Source: CAIUSP01 sp964594365 (GTDB lineage Bacteria; Actinomycetota; Thermoleophilia; Solirubrobacterales; 70-9). From it: a DNA stretch of 15,449 nucleotides. Location: the NCBI GenBank assembly GCA_964594365.1, contig CAZQMB010000025.1, forward strand, positions 1-15,449, read 5' to 3'. This document shows positions 7,231-15,449 of the stretch, in pieces. The notes under the pieces are model-generated. The model was given only the letters and a program-made list of their open reading frames with translations. It was not told where the DNA came from and made no database searches. Numbering within the stretch: the stretch's first letter is position 1; the number at the start of each line of letters is the position of its first letter. A program made the translations under genes and the position numbers.

Positions 7231-7268
7231 CACCAAAAAACCCCTGCTCTCACAGGGGTTCTTCGGTG
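7231..7268 (-). terminator. Intrinsic terminator of the secreted propeller gene
   Basis: The perfect 8-bp stem AACCCCTG (7239-7246) and CAGGGGTT (7253-7260) encloses a 6-base loop. On the minus strand it is followed by a run of T (positions 7240-7235), so it is a classic intrinsic terminator for the propeller gene, 31 bp past its stop. An outer CACC/GGTG pair (7231-7234, 7265-7268) extends the stem imperfectly. It lies 20 bp after the GST stop and may also stop plus-strand transcription, although that side lacks a U-tract. Confidence 0.85.
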
Positions 7269-7291
7269 TAACTCGAGACTGTCGCGAACGC

Positions 7292-8872
7292 TCAGCCGGT
7301 GACCGGCGCGGGCACGGTGACGGTGATCGTCCTCGATCCTCCGCCGACCTCCTTGGCCTTGACCTTGATCTTGCCGCCGCCGTTCCGCCTGAGCTCACTG
7401 ATCAGGGCGTCGGAGTAGGCGAGGGTGACGCTGCTCTTGCCCTTCACCTTGACCTTCTTGCCCTTCAGCTTGCCCTTGCCACCCACCAGCTTGCCGGAGA
7501 GCGCGATCCGGCAGGAGCCACCTCCAGCGCAGCCGACTCGCACCTTGAGCGAGGTGGCACCGGCGGTGCCCTTCTTCTTCAGGCTGGGCTTGCCCTTCCC
7601 CTGGGGACAGTTGGGTGAAGGCCCTGAGCCGTTGGCGTAGATGTTGTAGTCATCAACACCGGGCACGCTTGCGACGAAGGTGGTGACGAACTCACAGGTC
7701 TTCGGGTTGTAGAGGTTCTGGGGCCGCGAGGATGACTCGGTGCCGTTGGTCACGTCCTCGAGTGAATCCGCGACCGTCGCACCCGCGCTCGTGACCTGGA
7801 AGGAGTACTTGCCAGCCAGAAGGGAGGAGGTACCCACCTCGAAGTATCCACTCAGGTAGTAGTTGCCTGTGATCGGTGAGGTGGAGACCCGGACCCGATA
7901 CGCATCGGTGCGGAGTCCTTCAGGCGGGGTGATCTCGATCGGGGAGCCGACCTCCGCTCCGGTGGCCGCATCGATCAGCTGCAGGTAGAGCCTCACCGGT
8001 CCGGTGTCGGGCTCGTAGTTCCAGAACACTCCGAACTGGTTGGTCTTGGCGTTGTAGGCGACCCCGCCCGCGTAGTTGTCGGAATTGGCCTCGAGCGGAC
8101 CGAGGAGGTTCACGCTGCCGATGGGCGCGGCGGTGGCACCGGAGACCAACTGGGTCACATTCGGCTCCGTGGGATCGAAGAAGTCCGCGCAACTTCCGCC
8201 CTGGAGTTGGAGGAAGGTATTGGACTTGGTCGAGTAAGCGGAGTCCATCGGGCAGTAGTCGTCCGGATCGTCGAAGGTCATCAGGGTCAACTCCGAGCCT
8301 TGGGGCGTTCCATTGCCCGAGACGAACCTTCCCTCCATGTTGGGCTCGTAGTAGGAAGACCAAGAGAAGAGGAATTTCTGCTGCTTGGAGTTCCAGACGA
8401 TCTTCATGCCGGCGTACTCCACGTCACCGGTGCCGACCACGAACGGTGCACCCGAAACCGAACCGTCGGCATTGAGGTTCTGGCCGAGAACCTCCTCGTT
8501 GTTGCGGTTCGAGAACCCCGTCATCCACCCGCCGGTCACCGGGTTGTAGGCGACGGAATAGGAGAAGTAACTATCCGGTCCGGTGGTTGCCACAACCTGT
8601 TCCGATCCAACCGGTCCCTGATCATCGAATACCTGTGCACCGAGATACGAACTGCCGTCGCTCGCGTAGTAGACAACGATCTGATCACCGGTCTTGGGGT
8701 TGACCGCCGTCGCGTGGAACCTGCCCCCGTTGGTCGAGGAGTCTCGAGCAGGGGAGAAGTTGGTGATCTTGAACGGCGTTCCCACCGTGGCGGCCGGGGC
8801 TGCGGGAGCAGCGAGCGCGGCCAGCGCGAGGGCGGATACGAGTGCCAGGGAGATGCGGCGTGCGACTTTCAC
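7292..8872 (-). CDS. Secreted protein with predicted seven-bladed beta-propeller
   Basis: This 526-residue exported protein has no known function. The N-terminus is a clear signal peptide: basic KVARR, a hydrophobic core, then APAAPAA with cleavage near residues 27-28. The mature part has seven degenerate repeats of the form YNPxTxxFxxxW, with cores starting near residues 54, 106, 156, 209, 269, 326 and 385. The 50-60-residue spacing fits a seven-bladed propeller. Six cysteines (207, 228, 393, 422, 448, 454) could form three disulfides. The C-terminal domain (about 428-526) is Gly/Lys-rich with GCAGGGSCRIALSGKL, a type seen in exported Solirubrobacterales proteins (from memory). The start is GTG with a good ribosome site, AAAGGA, 9 bases upstream. 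It lies between folK and coaX, has its own terminator, and is unrelated to the neighbouring folate and CoA genes. Confidence 0.85.
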   Translation of the reverse strand: MKVARRISLALVSALALAALAAPAAPAATVGTPFKITNFSPARDSSTNGGRFHATAVNPKTGDQIVVYYASDGSSYLGAQVFDDQGPVGSEQVVATTGPDSYFSYSVAYNPVTGGWMTGFSNRNNEEVLGQNLNADGSVSGAPFVVGTGDVEYAGMKIVWNSKQQKFLFSWSSYYEPNMEGRFVSGNGTPQGSELTLMTFDDPDDYCPMDSAYSTKSNTFLQLQGGSCADFFDPTEPNVTQLVSGATAAPIGSVNLLGPLEANSDNYAGGVAYNAKTNQFGVFWNYEPDTGPVRLYLQLIDAATGAEVGSPIEITPPEGLRTDAYRVRVSTSPITGNYYLSGYFEVGTSSLLAGKYSFQVTSAGATVADSLEDVTNGTESSSRPQNLYNPKTCEFVTTFVASVPGVDDYNIYANGSGPSPNCPQGKGKPSLKKKGTAGATSLKVRVGCAGGGSCRIALSGKLVGGKGKLKGKKVKVKGKSSVTLAYSDALISELRRNGGGKIKVKAKEVGGGSRTITVTVPAPVTG

Positions 8873-8931
8873 AGTTACTGGTCCTTTCGTGGGAGAGACA
8901 GGGGTGATTAATCGTTGCGGAGAGTAGCAAT

Positions 8932-8951
8932 CCCCCCCCCACTGAATGGGG
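8932..8951. repeat. C9/G9 homopolymer and adjoining hairpin between folK and the propeller gene
   Basis: Nine consecutive C (8932-8940; G9 on the minus strand) begin 60 bases upstream of the propeller GTG. CCCCA (8937-8941) pairs with TGGGG (8947-8951) around a 5-base loop, directly after the folK stop at 8952. With no T-tract it is at best a weak terminator for folK. The homopolymer sits where the propeller gene's promoter should be and could change length by slippage. Confidence 0.65.
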
Positions 8952-9467
8952 CTAACCGAGACTGTCCAGAGAGCCGGCCCCCTCCACCCGCTGCTCGTCG
9001 GCGGGCATCGCGGCGAGGCTGTCGGCCAGGCGCGTGCCGTCGGTGAGGGTCAGGGCGGGATCGAGTTCCAGCAGCGGTGCCAGAACGAATCGCCTGGTCG
9101 TGACCTCGCGGTGAGGCAGGGAGAGGCGGTCGGTCTCCAGCACCAGATCCCCCAGCAGCAGCAGATCCAGATCCACCGGCCTCGGCGAGTGGCGCGGGGC
9201 GTCTGGGTCGCGACCCATCTCGAGCTCGATCCGTTTGCAGACGTCCAGCAAACCCTCGGGCTCGAAATCGGTGCTGATCCGCGCGGCGGCATTGAGGAAG
9301 TCCGGCTGGTCGAGGATCTCACCCACCGGTTCGGTCACGTAGAGAGACGAGACCGCCTGCACCTCCACCCCGGCCTCCTCCAACAGATCCAGCGCCCGGC
9401 GCAGGTTGGCGCGGGGGTCGCCCACGTTGGAACCCAAGCCGATGTAGCCGATGCGCTCCTCAGGCAT
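8952..9467 (-). CDS. folK: 2-amino-4-hydroxy-6-hydroxymethyldihydropteridine pyrophosphokinase (HPPK)
   Basis: FolK transfers pyrophosphate from ATP to 6-hydroxymethyl-7,8-dihydropterin, making the substrate for FolP. The 171 residues match the usual 160-180. The N-terminus YIGLGSNVGDP is typical. The pterin site contains PVGEILDQPDFLNAA, and the HPPK signature RHSPRPVDLDLL is at 92-103 with the Mg-binding pair Asp99 and Asp101. It ends in a family-like LPHREVTTRRFVLAPLLEL. The ATG at 9467 is the only possible start, because an in-frame TGA lies 6 bases upstream. Its own ribosome site is poor. A tiny frame of 8 codons links it to folB (see 9460-9486). It is the last gene of the fol group. Confidence 0.95.
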   Translation of the reverse strand: MPEERIGYIGLGSNVGDPRANLRRALDLLEEAGVEVQAVSSLYVTEPVGEILDQPDFLNAAARISTDFEPEGLLDVCKRIELEMGRDPDAPRHSPRPVDLDLLLLGDLVLETDRLSLPHREVTTRRFVLAPLLELDPALTLTDGTRLADSLAAMPADEQRVEGAGSLDSLG

Positions 9468-9486
9468 GATGCTTCAGGTAATCCAT
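9460..9486 (-). CDS. Possible 8-codon minicistron between folB and folK
   Basis: An ATG at 9486-9484 overlaps the folB stop as TGATG and opens the frame MDYLKHHA, closed by a TGA at 9462-9460 just inside the folK start. A ribosome ending folB could restart here and stop 5 bases past the A of the folK ATG, delivering it to folK. There is no protein-level evidence. It may be chance, but the geometry fits termination-reinitiation coupling. Confidence 0.25.
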   Translation of the reverse strand: MDYLKHHA

Positions 9487-9884
9487 CAGGCGGTGAGGGT
9501 GATCTCGACCGCGACCTCGCCGAGGGTCATCGGCAGGGGCGGCTCTGGCTTGGCGGCGCGGATGGTCACCTCCGTGGCTTCGAACGCGGCGATCAGCGCC
9601 TCGCCGACGAGCTGGCAGACCCGCTCGAGGGTGCGGTGGCTGGTGGCTGTCGCAACCCGCTCGACCTCTTGGCAGACCAAGCCGTAATCGACCGTCTGGG
9701 CGACATCATCGCTAATCCGGGCACCGCACTCGGGCAGATCGAGCACGATGTCGAAGAGGATCGTCTGGCCGACCTCCTGCTCGGCATCGGTCACGCCGTG
9801 ATGGCACCAGAGCGCGAGGCCGACTACCTCCACGGTCGCGCCCTCGGAGGGCGAGTCAGGCTTGCTCGACGGAGAGTCGCTCAT
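9486..9884 (-). CDS. folB: Dihydroneopterin aldolase
   Basis: FolB cleaves 7,8-dihydroneopterin to 6-hydroxymethyl-dihydropterin and glycolaldehyde, the step before FolK. The 132-residue protein has the family pattern: VEVVGLALWCHHGVTDAEQEVGQ with the conserved Glu35, FDIVLDL, TVDYG at 64-68, RTLERV with Glu87, and the catalytic Lys112 in KPEPP. The first 16 residues (Ser/Pro-rich) are an extension beyond the usual about 120. Val18 would be near the family start, but no better start codon with a ribosome site is evident, so the ATG at 9884 is kept. It follows folP after 41 bp. Its stop overlaps a minicistron that may couple it to folK. Confidence 0.94.
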   Translation of the reverse strand: MSDSPSSKPDSPSEGATVEVVGLALWCHHGVTDAEQEVGQTILFDIVLDLPECGARISDDVAQTVDYGLVCQEVERVATATSHRTLERVCQLVGEALIAAFEATEVTIRAAKPEPPLPMTLGEVAVEITLTA

Positions 9885-9925
9885 CGTCTGGGCAAGGTAG
9901 CCGAGGTGGCCGTGAAGTTGCGGGC

Positions 9926-10735
9926 CTACTCGCCCGCCTCGATCGCTCCGGCCACCGCCAGCGCCTGTCGCACCGGCGCCACGTCGTGGACACGCAGGAT
10001 CGCTGCGCCGCGTCGGGCCGAGGCGATGCAGGCCGCGATGGTCCCGGGCAGGCGATCGTCTGCCTCGGCGCCTGCCCCAGACAGTTCACCGATGAAGCGC
10101 TTGCGCGACGGGCCCACCAGCAGCGGTCGACCGAGCTCGGCCAACTGGGGCAGGCCACGCAAGAGCGCGAGGTTGTGTTCGAGCGTCTTGCCGAAGCCGA
10201 TCCCGGGATCGAGCACGATGCGGTCCTCGGCCACACCCGCAGCGACTGCCTCCTGCATCCGCTCGGCGAGGAAGTCCCTCACATCTGCGACCACATCGTC
10301 GTAGCGCGGATCCTCCTGCATGGTCCGCGGCTCGCCGAGCATGTGCATCAGGCACACCTCCGCCCCGGACTCGGCGCATACGGCTGGCATCTCGGGGTCG
10401 CCGCGAAGCGCCGTGACGTCGTTGATCATCCCTGCCCCGGCTGCGACAGCCCGGCGGGCGACCTCGGCTTTGGAGGTGTCGATGGAGACCGGAACGCCCG
10501 GCCCCTCGGGGCCGGCGAGCGCCTCGACCACCGGCATCACGCGCTCGAGTTCTTCATCGAGACTCACGCCCTCAGATCCAGGGCGAGTGCTCTCGCCGCC
10601 CACATCGAGCCAGTCGGCGCCAGCCGCTGCCAACTCGCGGCCGTGCAGGGTCGCCTTCGCAGGATCCAGGTAGAGCCCTCCGTCGGAGAACGAGTCGGGG
10701 GTGACGTTGACGATGCCCATCAAGGCGACGGACAT
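9926..10735 (-). CDS. folP: Dihydropteroate synthase (DHPS)
   Basis: FolP condenses 6-hydroxymethyl-dihydropterin pyrophosphate with p-aminobenzoate to form dihydropteroate, and is the sulfonamide target. The 269-residue TIM barrel is full length. Signature 1, GIVNVTPDSFSDGG, is at 7-20 (Asn10 is a Mg ligand). Signature 2, LDVGGESTRPG, is at 43-53. SIDTSK has Asp86, Asn105 is in MINDV, and Asp176 is in LDPGIGFGKT. The PABA-site loop GPSRKRFIG has Lys212, and Arg248-His250 is in RVHDV. The ATG at 10735 has a strong ribosome site (GGAAGG, 7 bases upstream) lying just past the ftsH stop, with a gap of 15 bp. In Mycobacterium folE stands between ftsH and folP; it is absent here. Confidence 0.97.
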   Translation of the reverse strand: MSVALMGIVNVTPDSFSDGGLYLDPAKATLHGRELAAAGADWLDVGGESTRPGSEGVSLDEELERVMPVVEALAGPEGPGVPVSIDTSKAEVARRAVAAGAGMINDVTALRGDPEMPAVCAESGAEVCLMHMLGEPRTMQEDPRYDDVVADVRDFLAERMQEAVAAGVAEDRIVLDPGIGFGKTLEHNLALLRGLPQLAELGRPLLVGPSRKRFIGELSGAGAEADDRLPGTIAACIASARRGAAILRVHDVAPVRQALAVAGAIEAGE

Positions 10736-10750
10736 TTGAGGACCTTCCGG

Positions 10751-12712
<1,962 letters not shown>

Positions 12713-12783
12713 GCGAGGGTAACAGTCAGGAGGCGCCGGCCGGGTGCAAATGACCCAATGGCCTCAGGCGTGGAGAGGCGGGG

Positions 12784-13329
12784 TCAGGAATCGTCGTTGA
12801 GGGCGACCACGTGGTCGAGGTTCCGGTGCTTCTCGTCGATGTCCAGCCCGTAGCCGACCGCGAACTCGTTGGGGATCTCGAAGCCGACGTAGCGAACCGG
12901 CAGCTCGACCCGCCGCCGTTCGGGTTTGGTGAGAAGCGAGCAGACCTCGAGCGAGGTCGGTTGGCGAGAGCGCAGACTCTTCAGCAGGTAGTGGAGGGTC
13001 AGACCCGAGTCGATGATGTCCTCGACGATCAGCACGTCGCGACCCTCGATCGGTGAGTCGAGATCCTTGAGGATCCTCACCACCCCGGAGGAATCGGTGG
13101 CTGATCCGTAACTCGAGACCGCCATGAAGTCGATCTCGCAGGGCACGGTGATCTGTCGCATCAGATCGGCCACGAACGGGACCGCGCCCTTGAGGATGGC
13201 GACGAGCAGGACACCTTGCGGGTAGTCGGTGCTGATCTCGGCGGCGAGCTCGGACACCCTGCGTTCGAGGTCGGCGGCCGGTACGAGCACCTCGCCGAGT
13301 TCGGGATGTGTGGTCGAGGCCGCGTCCAT
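12784..13329 (-). CDS. hpt: Hypoxanthine phosphoribosyltransferase
   Basis: Hpt salvages hypoxanthine and guanine with PRPP to IMP and GMP in the cytoplasm. The 181-residue protein has the type I PRTase features: the LKG turn (46-48), the flexible-loop SSYG (72-75), and the PRPP-binding motif VLIVEDIIDSGLT (99-111) with the acidic pair. The base-binding end is FEIPNEFAVGYGLDIDEKHRNL, with Lys137-type purine contacts less certain. The ATG at 13329 lies 16 bp after the tilS stop; the ribosome site is weak. The adjacent pairing tilS-hpt-ftsH is widely conserved in Gram-positive bacteria. Confidence 0.96.
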   Translation of the reverse strand: MDAASTTHPELGEVLVPAADLERRVSELAAEISTDYPQGVLLVAILKGAVPFVADLMRQITVPCEIDFMAVSSYGSATDSSGVVRILKDLDSPIEGRDVLIVEDIIDSGLTLHYLLKSLRSRQPTSLEVCSLLTKPERRRVELPVRYVGFEIPNEFAVGYGLDIDEKHRNLDHVVALNDDS

Positions 13330-13345
13330 CAGGTCGACTCTGAGT

Positions 13346-14761
13346 CTATGCGCCGGACCCGGCGCCGGGGCCGGCGACCGACGCGGTGATCAGTGCCGGT
13401 GCGGGATCGGCCGGATCGGCGGCGAACTCTCGGGAGACCGCCACCCCTGCGACCCAGACGACTCTCCCCTCGGAGTCGGAGACGACGGGCAGCTTGTGCC
13501 GGAGGGATCTCGGCACCCGACGGTCGAGGAAGAGATCAGCGAGCGACTTGCTGCCGTCCAGCCCCAACGGGGCGATCCGGTCGCCGTCGTTCCAGGTCCT
13601 CACGATGAGCCCGTCCTCGCCGAGCCGATCCAATGAACAGACGGCGACCTCGGGACCTTCGGGTTGGAGATTGCGCTCCGACACCTCGGCTCGGACCTCC
13701 CACTCGCCGAACCTGCAACGGCCGGGAACGGAGAGGGTGGTCGGTTCCGGCAGCCGCTCCTCGCGGCCTGACCGGCCGAGGACGAAGATGATCTGTCCGA
13801 ACTCCAGCCGCGCCTCGAGTCCCGAGCCGAGCTCGACCGTGCCGCCCTCCGGCCGCTGGCTGAGTCGCCAGATCTCCTCGGCGCGGTCGCGACCCATCGC
13901 TACCGGCCGACCTGAATTGGCTCGCTCGGCAGCGAGCCTCAGCGCGACTCGGCGCACAGCCGGATGGAGCGAGGCCAGGGAATCAGCGGGCACCGCGACG
14001 CCGAGCGGTTCGCCGATCGGAGCGGCGGCGAGGTGCGGTGCCAACGCCTCGAGCGCGATTGCCTCGAGCGCTTCAGCCTGCTCTTGGAGTTCGGCGCGTG
14101 TCTCGACGATCGACTGCTCGGCGCTTCCGTGACCGATCTCGTCCAACACCGGCAGGACCTCGTTGCGGACCCGATTCCTCGCGTACACGGGCTCGGCGTT
14201 GGTCGGATCGTCGTGGAAAGGCAGACCGGTGGCCTCGACCATCTCCCTGACCTCCGCCCTCGAAAGCGACAACAGTGGGCGCACGACCCTCCCCCGGGTG
14301 TCGGAGAGTCCCAACAGGGCACGGGAACCCGGCGAGGTGGCAAGCCGGTAGATGAGTGTCTCGGCCAGGTCGGTCCTGGTGTGGCCGCTGGCGATCAGAT
14401 CGAAGCCGAGATCGGCCCTCAGGCGCTCGGCTTCCAGGTAGCGCGCCTCACGCGCCAACGCCTGCGTGTTTCCGCCTGCGGGATCGATCTCGGGCTCGAA
14501 CACGGTCGCAGTGACGCCGAGCGCGTCGCAGGCCCCGGTGGCGGCGGAGCGGTCCTCGGCCGAATCGGGTCGAAGGCGGTAGTCGAGATGGAGTGCGTGG
14601 ACGTGTGTCGGACCGAGGAGTGTCGCGAGGCCGGCGAGCAGCGCGAGCGAATCGGGGCCACCCGAGACCAGAGCGACTACGTGAGCCGCAGGAGGAACGA
14701 GTCCGCTGCCTTCGATGACGCCCGCGAGGGCGCCGAGAGTTGTCCGGTCTGCACTTTCCAC
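13346..14761 (-). CDS. tilS: tRNA(Ile)-lysidine synthase
   Basis: TilS attaches lysine to C34 of the CAU-anticodon tRNA-Ile, changing it from Met to Ile identity; it is normally essential. The 471-residue protein has the N-type ATP pyrophosphatase P-loop SGGPDS at 33-38. LHLDYRLRPDS follows, as does SGHTRTDLAETLIYRLATSPG, and DDPTNAEPVYARNRVRNEVLP forms the family block contacting tRNA. A helical middle domain leads to the C-terminal TilS domain (about 385-445, VRTWNDGDRIAPLGLDGSKSL). This long form resembles the E. coli type rather than the short actinobacterial type. The start is GTG at 14761 with only a weak ribosome site. The gap to the upstream cupredoxin-like gene is 27 bp, including TAGAAT at 14777-14772 as a weak possible -10 box. 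Confidence 0.95.
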   Translation of the reverse strand: MESADRTTLGALAGVIEGSGLVPPAAHVVALVSGGPDSLALLAGLATLLGPTHVHALHLDYRLRPDSAEDRSAATGACDALGVTATVFEPEIDPAGGNTQALAREARYLEAERLRADLGFDLIASGHTRTDLAETLIYRLATSPGSRALLGLSDTRGRVVRPLLSLSRAEVREMVEATGLPFHDDPTNAEPVYARNRVRNEVLPVLDEIGHGSAEQSIVETRAELQEQAEALEAIALEALAPHLAAAPIGEPLGVAVPADSLASLHPAVRRVALRLAAERANSGRPVAMGRDRAEEIWRLSQRPEGGTVELGSGLEARLEFGQIIFVLGRSGREERLPEPTTLSVPGRCRFGEWEVRAEVSERNLQPEGPEVAVCSLDRLGEDGLIVRTWNDGDRIAPLGLDGSKSLADLFLDRRVPRSLRHKLPVVSDSEGRVVWVAGVAVSREFAADPADPAPALITASVAGPGAGSGA

Positions 14762-14788
14762 CGCCCGAGCGATTCTAGGTAGAGAAGG

Positions 14789-15449
14789 TCAGCGGATGGT
14801 GAAGTCGACCACTCCGGGGCGCGACTCGTTGTTCCAGTCGTCGAGCGCGTAGATGAAAGCTCGATACCTGCCCGGTCGCGACTTGAACTTGCGGGTCGGG
14901 TTGCCGAACTCGAGCCAGTTGAAACCGATGAAGGCGGGCCATTCCTGCCAGCCCGCGAACCGGCCGAGGCGACCCTTCCGGACCCGCCAGATCTCGGCAG
15001 TCACGGTTGCGCGCTCGTCGAGTGCGAAGGACAGCTCGGTGCCCCGCCTGCCGAAGCTCCGGGACGCAAGGCGGAGCCCGCCGAGCCTCGGGGCAACCGC
15101 GTCGACGTTGTTGGGCGGCACAGGATCGACCTCGGTGTCGGGATCGCCCGGGGTCCCGCTGACCGTGACGGTCCCGCCGGGCAGAGAACCGTGGAACTTG
15201 CAGATGAACTGGTACACGCCGGGGCTCGTGAAGGTGTGGGAGAAGGCGTCGCCGACGTCGTGGAGCGGAGACGAACTGCCGAGATCCGAATCGATCCCGG
15301 ACGCGTTGGTTCCGGTACCGGTGACCGAGTGGAGGAGGTCCGGGCCCGTCCAGTACCAGGTGACCCTCTCGCCCAGATCGACCGTCGGCTCGGGATCCGA
15401 CCAGGCGAACTGGGAGATGGCGACCCGGCGGTTGGCCGCGTCGGCGGAG
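14789..15449 (-). CDS. Secreted cupredoxin-like protein (N-terminus beyond window)
   Basis: The frame is open to the right edge, so the start and any signal peptide lie outside; about 219 residues are visible. The first part is a plastocyanin-like cupredoxin domain: FAWSDPEPTVDLGERVTWYW, then LLHSV with the first copper His, then YQFICKFHGSL with the Cys and second His, ending GGTVTVSG. Where the usual pattern ends H-x-x-Met, this protein has H-G-S-Leu, so the axial ligand is probably missing. A Pro/Asp-rich linker (DPDTEVDPVPPNN) leads to a C-terminal beta domain (VAPRLGGLRLASRSF to DDWNNESRPGVVDFTIR) of a kind common in exported Solirubrobacterales proteins (from memory). Function unknown; extracellular electron transfer or copper binding is possible but not shown. 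A start at the GTG at 15217 would cut through the copper site and is not credible. Confidence 0.75.
   Translation of the reverse strand, partial: SADAANRRVAISQFAWSDPEPTVDLGERVTWYWTGPDLLHSVTGTGTNASGIDSDLGSSSPLHDVGDAFSHTFTSPGVYQFICKFHGSLPGGTVTVSGTPGDPDTEVDPVPPNNVDAVAPRLGGLRLASRSFGRRGTELSFALDERATVTAEIWRVRKGRLGRFAGWQEWPAFIGFNWLEFGNPTRKFKSRPGRYRAFIYALDDWNNESRPGVVDFTIR

Noticed and set aside
8906..8913. Palindrome GATTAATC upstream of the propeller gene
   Set aside because: Eight bases only, common by chance, and it does not pair with a -35 box at useful spacing.
14772..14777. TAGAAT as a tilS promoter
   Set aside because: No -35 hexamer at proper spacing, and it would leave only about 4 bases of leader; kept only as a remark under tilS.

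Overview
This is a GC-rich chromosomal segment from an actinobacterium, probably of the class Thermoleophilia (Solirubrobacterales-like). The placement rests on three things: very high third-position GC with GTG and TTG starts; the gene order, which follows the actinobacterial tilS-hpt-ftsH-fol-coaX-lysS-clpC neighbourhood; and two secreted proteins whose C-terminal domains resemble a type I associate with Solirubrobacterales exported proteins. The placement is inference from sequence features, not from a database search.

Almost everything is on the minus strand, so transcription runs from the right edge to the left. In that order: the 3' part of a secreted cupredoxin-like protein gene (right edge), tilS (tRNA-Ile lysidine synthetase), hpt (purine salvage), ftsH (membrane AAA+ protease), folP, folB and folK (three folate steps), and a secreted protein that looks like a seven-bladed beta-propeller. 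After a short two-gene interruption come coaX (type III pantothenate kinase), dusB (tRNA-dihydrouridine synthase), an epoxide-hydrolase/MEST-like alpha/beta hydrolase, greA, lysS and the 5' two-thirds or less of clpC (left edge). The only plus-strand gene is a glutathione S-transferase-fold protein at 6455-7210. It is divergent from coaX and converges on the propeller gene at a strong hairpin terminator.

The core genes serve translation and RNA (tilS, dusB, lysS, greA), cofactors (folPBK, coaX), purine salvage (hpt) and protein quality control (ftsH, clpC). Many gene gaps are under 45 bp, and one junction overlaps as GTGA, so two main transcription units are likely: tilS-hpt-ftsH-folPBK, and coaX-dusB-hydrolase-greA-lysS. 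clpC has its own long upstream region (1410-1721) with a perfect TATAAT, an inverted repeat and a run of CCGAAAC repeats in the predicted leader. Compared with the Mycobacterium order as I remember it, folE, panC, panD and lsr2 are missing from their expected places, and the GST and propeller genes sit at the folK/coaX junction.

I see no CRISPR array, IS element, phage gene, tRNA or rRNA, and no convincing new multi-gene system. The items most worth a second look are the propeller protein inserted in a conserved operon, the clpC leader, the G9 tract upstream of the propeller gene, the minicistron at the folB/folK junction, and the cupredoxin with Leu where the axial Met is expected.
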